Of a stretch of DNA of 12,038 bases, positions 7,912-12,038 are shown piece by piece; within the stretch, counting starts at the first letter, position 1; every line of letters begins with the position of its first letter. The DNA comes from Limnochordia bacterium (lineage in GTDB: Bacteria; Bacillota; Limnochordia; DUMW01). The notes below the pieces were generated by a model, which made no database searches, was not told the DNA's origin, and saw only the letters and a program-made list of their open reading frames with translations. The DNA lies in assembly GCA_023230925.1 (NCBI GenBank), contig JALNWK010000068.1:1-12038 (forward strand). Reading direction: 5' to 3'. The position numbers and the translations under genes were made by a program.

Positions 7912-7938
7912 GTGCTCTCTGTCTTCCATGGGGAGCAT
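7912..7938 (+). terminator. Degenerate terminator of copy 2
   Basis: This matches the position and sequence of the copy 3 terminator (GTGCTCCC/GGGAGCAC). The stem here is weakened to TGCTC/GAGCA plus a C-G and two G-U pairs, and the T-run has become CTAGAC. Termination is probably inefficient, so transcription from copy 2 could run into the radical SAM gene. Confidence 0.5.
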
Positions 7939-8022
7939 CTAGACTACGAACCAATATATATTCCCTACATGGTAAATCCAAGTGTAATCCGAGACTACAG
8001 ACCGAGGAAGGAGAAAGGCAAA

Positions 8023-8985
8023 ATGGCTGTTAAACAGATTCTTGCGGCTGCCCGGACAGGGGCACTACTGAGTAAAGACGATACTATATCCATTTTGCAG
8101 GTAGGACACAATTCCAGCGACTTCTATGATTTGATCTCCTTAGCCAATGAGCTGACCCGTTGTGAGTTTGAGAATAGGGCCTATGTTTTTGCGCAAATCG
8201 GGCTAAACGCTGAACCCTGTTCCGTAAACTGCAGGTTCTGCTCCATGGGTAAAGATCATTATGCCATGGAAAGCACATGGAGAAAGGATACCACTACCTT
8301 ATTATCTGAAGCAAAAGCCCTAATTGATCAGGGAATTGACGACCTGTTTCTAATGACAACGGCAGATTACCCAGTAGGTAGACTGATCGGCATAGCAGAG
8401 CAAGTCAGGGAGATCCTGCCTAATTCCCTACGGCTTGTTGCCAACATCGGAGACTTTGACTACTTTACTGCGGTGCAACTGAAAGAGGCCGGATTTACCG
8501 GAGCCTATCACATACATCGTTTGCGAGAAGGGATTGATACTCAAGCCCAACCAGCAGCTAGGATTAGGACTTTGGAAGCGATCAAAGCAGCAGGGTTAGA
8601 GCTGTATTATTGTGTAGAGCCAATTGGTCCTGAACACAGCTATGCGGAAATCGCCGACGAAATACTAAGAGCAAGGGACTATAACGTGGGAGTCATGGCG
8701 GTTATGCGCAGAATACCGGTAAGTGGAACTTCCTTGTATGGCAGAGGCCAGATCTCTGCGGTTGAATTGTGTAAGATTGCAGCAGTGGCAAGAATAGTCA
8801 CAAGACCCCACCGAGCCATGAATGCTCATGAGACTACTCCCATGAGCTTAATCTGTGGCGTAAACCAACTATATGCGGAGATTGGGGCTAACCCGAGAGA
8901 CGAACAGTCCAATACAGAACAGAATCGGGGTTTGACGGTTAGAGACGTCCGGCAACTGCTAATTGATGCAGAGTATGAGTTGTAA
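8023..8985 (+). CDS. BioB-like radical SAM protein
   Basis: A 320-residue cytoplasmic enzyme that should bind a 4Fe-4S cluster and S-adenosylmethionine to start radical chemistry. The cluster motif is Cys66-S-V-N-Cys70-R-F-Cys73 (C-x3-C-x2-C). Around it the sequence resembles the biotin synthase/HydE/PylB/HmdB group: an ANIGDFD strand, an EPIGPEHS block, RRIPVSGTSLYG, and a C-terminal GVNQLYAEIGANPRD segment where BioB has its final strand. The start at 8023 is chosen for AAGGAG nine nt upstream; the frame stays open back to a TTG at 7909, but that part covers the old terminator hairpin and looks non-coding. The gene lies between the decayed copy 2 and copy 3 with no cofactor-synthesis gene beside it, so the substrate cannot be assigned. 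True biotin synthase is unlikely because no biotin genes are near and the similarity is only family-level. Confidence 0.85.
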   Translation: MAVKQILAAARTGALLSKDDTISILQVGHNSSDFYDLISLANELTRCEFENRAYVFAQIGLNAEPCSVNCRFCSMGKDHYAMESTWRKDTTTLLSEAKALIDQGIDDLFLMTTADYPVGRLIGIAEQVREILPNSLRLVANIGDFDYFTAVQLKEAGFTGAYHIHRLREGIDTQAQPAARIRTLEAIKAAGLELYYCVEPIGPEHSYAEIADEILRARDYNVGVMAVMRRIPVSGTSLYGRGQISAVELCKIAAVARIVTRPHRAMNAHETTPMSLICGVNQLYAEIGANPRDEQSNTEQNRGLTVRDVRQLLIDAEYEL

Positions 8986-9136
8986 TGCAAGTCAAAAGTT
9001 CCAAGGTGCATCGGGACCTACATCAAAGGACAAGCTTCCCAATTCTCCGTTTAGAGTTGTGAGGCGATTAATCAATCCCTAGTAAGAGGACCCCCCACAG
9101 TAACCTAGCACTCAATCCGGACCGTTGATTCACTAA

Positions 9137-9157
9137 AGTAAAACATCTAGTTTTACT
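9137..9157. promoter_or_regulatory. Inverted pair of AGTAAAAC motifs, candidate operator
   Basis: AGTAAAAC (9137-9144) and GTTTTACT (9150-9157) form perfect 8-bp arms around ATCTA, 230 bp before the copy 3 start. The same octamer occurs at 6240-6247 and 6505-6512. It is likely a regulator site shared by the copy 2 and copy 3 promoters. It is not present upstream of gene 1. Confidence 0.4.
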
Positions 9158-9225
9158 AACTTAGTCTTCGGAGCACATCCTTTTCCCGAGGCTACCTAGT
9201 TCTCGAGATTGCGTTTACGACATTG

Positions 9226-9243
9226 TATATGAGCATTCATATA
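9226..9243. promoter_or_regulatory. Palindrome TATATGA-GCAT-TCATATA
   Basis: Perfect 7-bp arms around GCAT make an 18-bp dyad about 145 bp upstream of the copy 3 start. Its length and symmetry suit a dimeric regulator site. The octamer ATGAGCAT inside it also occurs on the minus strand near 6380-6388 upstream of GH116. Confidence 0.35.
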
Positions 9244-9249
9244 TACCCT

Positions 9250-9262
9250 TTGTCAGTGACAA
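9250..9262. promoter_or_regulatory. Palindrome TTGTCA-G-TGACAA
   Basis: A perfect 13-bp dyad seven nt after the previous palindrome. The left arm resembles a -35 hexamer (TTGTCA), but no good -10 follows at 16-18 nt. It could be an operator overlapping the promoter region of copy 3. Confidence 0.3.
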
Positions 9263-9387
9263 CTCAACCCACTGATAGCATTTTAACTACAATAAAAAGA
9301 AAGCAGCAAGCAGGATTATACTTAATAACCGCCGAAATAACTATTTAGTTAATCTCTTACTAAAACCCGGAGGGGGAGAGGTCACCC

Positions 9388-10638
9388 ATGAGTAAATCCA
9401 AACTACTGTACTTGGTCTTATTACTGTCGTTTTGCACCTGCTTGACCTTTGTGGTCCACGGTGCACCACTTGATGTAGGCATTATCGGAATCAGTGTTGA
9501 GAACTTGGAACCGACTTTGAGGCAATGGGCAGCAGAAAACAACATTGAGATCGGAGTCATAGAAAACATTGGTTGGAACTCGGGGAAAGTAATTAACAGG
9601 GCATTGGCCGGAATACCCTACGATGTGGTATGTGCTGTAATCGAGGAGGCTAAAGTGCTAGTCAACCATGGGCTGTTACTGCCTCTAAATGACCTTATTG
9701 CGGCTGAACCTGAATTCGCCGAAGACCTATATGAAGATATTCATCCATCCGTAATGGCGATGTTTAACTTCAAAGGAAATCAATTCTACATCCCCTCCGA
9801 ATGGAATCTATGCATCATGTACTACAATACTGCAATGTTTGAGCAAGCCGCCATTGATTATCCCGATTCGGACTGGGAGATAGCACAGTTTCAAAGCTGC
9901 GCACGGAAACTCAGCTGTGACATAGACGGAGATGGCACCAACGATGAATACGGGTACGGTGCCTTTGGATGGAACCCTTGGGAAATCGGGCCTTGGATTA
10001 ACACTTTTGGTGGGGCGATACTTGATGAAACCTGGACCGCATCCCGCATGAGCAGGCCGGAGACCATAAACGCGCTTGAGTTTATTCAAGGAATGCTCGA
10101 GGAAGGAAGCATGCCTCCGATTAGCATCCAGTGGGACTACCTTCCAGAACACAACAAATGTGCCATGTGGTTAGCAGGCCATGGACCCATGGGGATTTAC
10201 AGAAACCTCAATTGGACCGACTACGATATTCAACATATGCCCGCATGCAACAAAAACCGCGGCACTGCCTTGGGAGGCGCAGGATACGGAATATCCGTTA
10301 ACACAAAGGATAGAGAAGCAGCCTGGAAGGTACTGAAGTTTCTTACGGGTAAGGCGATACGGGATGAGATGCAAGCGCAAAACATGGATATAGGGGCCTT
10401 TCCCCCACGCAAGTCCGTTGGCTTCTATGAGCTAGCTCCCAATATACCTCCTAAAAACGCCATCGCATTCTACGAGGCATTGGACTACGCCACGACCGTG
10501 CCTTCACCTGTACAATACCCGGAAGTAGATGGTGTGGTTCGAGAGTATCTTGGTATTATCTGGCGAGGTGAAGACTCAGTAAGTAACGTGGCACTACAAA
10601 TGCATGATTTGATTAACTCCATTTTGAGTGGCAACTAA
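9388..10638 (+). CDS. Secreted ABC-type sugar-binding protein (family 1), copy 3
   Basis: An intact 416-residue family 1 solute-binding protein, expected to capture a sugar outside the cell for an ABC importer. The ATG is preceded by a purine-rich CGGAGGGGGAGAGG, a very strong Shine-Dalgarno. Residues 1-25 are a signal peptide ending V-V-H-G before Ala26-Pro27. No lipobox is visible (core Cys16 follows Phe, Cys18 follows Thr with no L-x-G/A pattern). The calcium-loop motif D-I-D-G-D-G-T-N-D-E is at 178-187. Long blocks are shared with gene 1, including KVINRALAGIPYDVVCAVIEEA and QMHDLINSIL. Differences cluster in putative ligand-facing parts, for example SEWNLC instead of CEWNLC and a different stretch around IRDEMQAQNMDIGAFPP. 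That would fit a different sugar preference (inference). It is followed by its own terminator and then a LacI-type regulator. It has no permease partner nearby. Confidence 0.9.
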   Translation: MSKSKLLYLVLLLSFCTCLTFVVHGAPLDVGIIGISVENLEPTLRQWAAENNIEIGVIENIGWNSGKVINRALAGIPYDVVCAVIEEAKVLVNHGLLLPLNDLIAAEPEFAEDLYEDIHPSVMAMFNFKGNQFYIPSEWNLCIMYYNTAMFEQAAIDYPDSDWEIAQFQSCARKLSCDIDGDGTNDEYGYGAFGWNPWEIGPWINTFGGAILDETWTASRMSRPETINALEFIQGMLEEGSMPPISIQWDYLPEHNKCAMWLAGHGPMGIYRNLNWTDYDIQHMPACNKNRGTALGGAGYGISVNTKDREAAWKVLKFLTGKAIRDEMQAQNMDIGAFPPRKSVGFYELAPNIPPKNAIAFYEALDYATTVPSPVQYPEVDGVVREYLGIIWRGEDSVSNVALQMHDLINSILSGN

Positions 10639-10665
10639 CTACTTTGATTAATCTTGTTGCTTATG

Positions 10666-10697
10666 GTGCTCCCTATCCTCTTTAGGGAGCACTTTTT
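10666..10697 (+). terminator. Intrinsic terminator of copy 3
   Basis: A perfect 10-bp stem, GTGCTCCCTA (10666-10675) with TAGGGAGCAC (10683-10692), has a 7-nt loop and is followed at once by TTTTT. It lies 27 nt after the stop. It makes the downstream LacI gene a separate transcription unit. Confidence 0.9.
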
Positions 10698-10801
10698 CGG
10701 CACACCCCTTGCGTTTTCTCATCGTTAAGAAGGAATGTTTGATTATAAGCAGAACTAATACTAAATGTTAACTTAAGATACCTTAGTTGGAGTGGAGTCA
10801 C

Positions 10802-11866
10802 GTGCGAAGAAACAGCCTACACAAGAAACCTACCATCTCGGATATTGCCCAATTGGCTGGTGTTTCTACAGCAACAGTATCCCTGGTACTCAATGAAAAG
10901 GGCAACATATCAACCGCTACCCGGGAATCGGTGCTATCTATTGCCCGCAAACTGGGCTATACCCCAGTGAACCGATCCTCTACAGAGGATCGGTCCAAAG
11001 TTTTTGCGTTGATAATCGAAGAACTACCCATCCCACTATACTCGGATCCTTTCTGCAGCCAGATTGTGGCTGGCATGGAAGAAGAGGCCCGGAATGTTGG
11101 GTACGGTATGCTTCTTGTTACCGTTCCTAAAGTCAATGGTAGCTTCGCGGTGCCAGACAACCTAAGGCAACTACAGCCTAATGGGATGATCATCCTCGGT
11201 GGCGGTGATCTAGTTGATTCTTTAGTCCATGATATAATCCATCTGGGGTTTCCTGCGGTAATAGTAGACAACTACCTTTCGGCCTGCGAGGAGAATCTGG
11301 TCTGCGTTGTCGCTGATAACTTTCACGCCGGTTACCTGGCTACCGAGCATCTCATTAAATGTGGCAAGCAAAACATTGCAATCATTAAGGGAAGCGATAA
11401 GTACAAGCCCCTAAAAGAAAGATTCTATGGTTACTTAGCTGCCTTAACGGATTCAGGCTATGCTATTCGGCCTGAGTATATCTGTGAGAAGCGCTCCCAT
11501 GGTTCTCACAAGGGCTGCCTTGAGACTGAGTATCTTCTTTCCTTACCCCATCGGCCCGATGCCATCCTCTGCATTAGTGATAAAGTAGCCTTTAATGCCT
11601 TGGACGTGGCTGCAAATATGGGGGTTAAAGTACCCCAAGACGTAAGCATTATCGGTATTGATAACCTCCTGGAGGGAACGAAAACCACGCCACCACTCAC
11701 CACCGTCAACATCCCCAAAAAGGAAATGGGACAGACTGCTGTTAGGGTTCTGTTGAGCTTAGTAGAAAACAAGGAGGCACCCTGGGGAAAGCTATGCCTT
11801 CCGGTGGAACTAGTTGTAAGAGATTCTGTTCTACCTTCAAGCGGTCTGCGCATCCAAGAACCGTAG
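10802..11866 (+). CDS. LacI-family transcriptional regulator
   Basis: A 354-residue cytoplasmic DNA-binding protein that should bind operators as a dimer and respond to a sugar. Residues 11-57 hold the LacI helix-turn-helix: TISDIAQLAGVSTATVSLVL then ARKLGYTPVN. Residues about 66-345 form the periplasmic-binding-protein-like effector domain (VFALIIEELP, SQIVAGMEEEA, DAILCISDKVAFNAL, DVSIIGIDN, TTVNIPKKEMGQTAVRVLL). The GTG start at 10802 fits GGAG at 10789-10792 with a nine-nt spacer. A TTG at 10787 is in frame but overlaps that site. The hinge is unusual: after GYTPVN it reads RSSTEDRSK and lacks the A-R-x-L hinge helix whose Leu normally inserts into the operator centre. This stretch is encoded by a perfect palindrome (10971-10994). 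By position it probably controls copy 3, copy 2 and/or GH116. That is inference. Confidence 0.92.
   Translation: MRRNSLHKKPTISDIAQLAGVSTATVSLVLNEKGNISTATRESVLSIARKLGYTPVNRSSTEDRSKVFALIIEELPIPLYSDPFCSQIVAGMEEEARNVGYGMLLVTVPKVNGSFAVPDNLRQLQPNGMIILGGGDLVDSLVHDIIHLGFPAVIVDNYLSACEENLVCVVADNFHAGYLATEHLIKCGKQNIAIIKGSDKYKPLKERFYGYLAALTDSGYAIRPEYICEKRSHGSHKGCLETEYLLSLPHRPDAILCISDKVAFNALDVAANMGVKVPQDVSIIGIDNLLEGTKTTPPLTTVNIPKKEMGQTAVRVLLSLVENKEAPWGKLCLPVELVVRDSVLPSSGLRIQEP
10971..10994. repeat. Perfect intragenic palindrome in the LacI hinge
   Basis: ACCGATCCTC (10971-10980) and GAGGATCGGT (10985-10994) are exact inverted repeats around TACA. They encode residues 57-65 of the regulator, just after its DNA-binding domain. 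In mRNA this would be a stable 10-bp hairpin with a 4-nt loop. It may be a coincidence of coding, a binding site or an inserted palindrome. Confidence 0.7.
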
Positions 11867-12038
11867 CTTTCGCCTGAATTCTCTCGCCTAACGACGGAAT
11901 GGGCAACTTGCATTTGTATGAGTAAGAAGTTTACGGGTCTTGCTAGGTGTTCTTAGTAAGAGAGATACGCGGATCCCTAGTGATGAGGTAGAGGTAAAAG
12001 AAGGGAACGAGAGGCTCGATCTCCAAGTAGGAGATAAA
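11867..12038 (+). other. Downstream region with a Shine-Dalgarno for a gene beyond the window
   Basis: No complete gene is present here and no terminator is evident after the LacI gene. The final bases, GTAGGAGATAAA, look like a Shine-Dalgarno with a start codon due just outside the window. ATCTCC (12019-12024) and GGAGAT (12030-12035) can pair across AAGTA, which would hide that ribosome binding site. The next gene could be co-transcribed with the regulator. Confidence 0.4.

Larger units (their letters stand above)
8986..9387. other. Palindrome-rich intergenic region upstream of copy 3
   Basis: There is no gene in these 402 bp. I see no clear terminator after the radical SAM gene. The region holds three separate palindromes (9137-9157, 9226-9243, 9250-9262) and the CCGAGGCT octamer at 9186-9193, also found upstream of copy 2. 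A TATACT -10-like hexamer within GGATTATACTTAAT (about 9313-9326) lacks a recognisable -35. That layout suggests an activator- or repressor-controlled promoter. Confidence 0.45.

Noticed and set aside
7909..8022. N-terminal extension of the radical SAM protein from TTG
   Set aside because: It covers the degenerate terminator of copy 2 and resembles no family sequence. The ATG at 8023 has a proper Shine-Dalgarno.
10787..10801. TTG start for the LacI regulator
   Set aside because: It overlaps the GGAG serving GTG 10802, and the extra residues E-W-S-H precede the normal family start.
1..12038. Insertion sequence or phage origin of the duplications
   Set aside because: No transposase, integrase, terminal inverted repeats with target duplications or phage genes were seen.

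Overview
The window looks like chromosomal DNA of an anaerobic, carbohydrate-degrading bacterium, most likely a deep-branching Bacillota (Firmicutes)-type organism. This rests on GGAGG-type ribosome binding sites, the LacI-family regulator, family 1 sugar-binding proteins carrying a D-x-D-G-D-G-x-N-D calcium-loop motif, moderate GC content and TTG/GTG/ATG start use. No 16S gene or other phylogenetic marker is present, so the taxonomy is an inference. TGA works as a stop in all intact genes.

Layout. Positions 1-133 hold a good sigma-A-type promoter and leader. Then comes sugar-binding protein gene 1 (134-1378, +), ending in a strong 3' hairpin. Positions 1379-2466 contain no intact gene. They hold a decayed minus-strand relic of a secreted RCC1-repeat protein (1558-1947), a possible plus-strand orphan transcription unit (about 2019-2386) closed by a strong terminator, and a 27-bp near-palindrome just past the next gene's stop. 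Positions 2467-6114 (-) encode a large secreted glycoside hydrolase of family GH116 (GBA2/DUF608 type) with an extra inserted module. A 562-bp divergent intergenic region separates it from sugar-binding protein copy 2 (6677-7884, +), a pseudogene with five indels and a nonsense codon. Next are a BioB-like radical SAM protein (8023-8985, +), a 402-bp intergenic stretch rich in palindromes, intact sugar-binding protein copy 3 (9388-10638, +) with a textbook terminator, and a LacI-family repressor (10802-11866, +). The window ends on a Shine-Dalgarno sequence that probably serves a gene starting just outside.

How the parts may work together (inference). The GH116 enzyme would release sugars outside the cell, the binding proteins would capture them, and the LacI protein would sense an internal sugar and regulate the locus. 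No ABC permease or ATPase gene is present, so the binding proteins must use transporters encoded elsewhere or serve another sensing role. The three binding-protein copies are close paralogs and look like a local expansion with one member decaying. The radical SAM gene has no obvious partner here.

I found no CRISPR array, tRNA, rRNA, transposase or phage gene. The most interesting points are the binding-protein expansion without permeases and without a lipobox, the RCC1 relic whose nonsense codon sits where a lipobox glycine would be, a perfect 24-nt palindrome that encodes an atypical LacI hinge, and a repeated AGTAAAAC operator-like motif upstream of copies 2 and 3.
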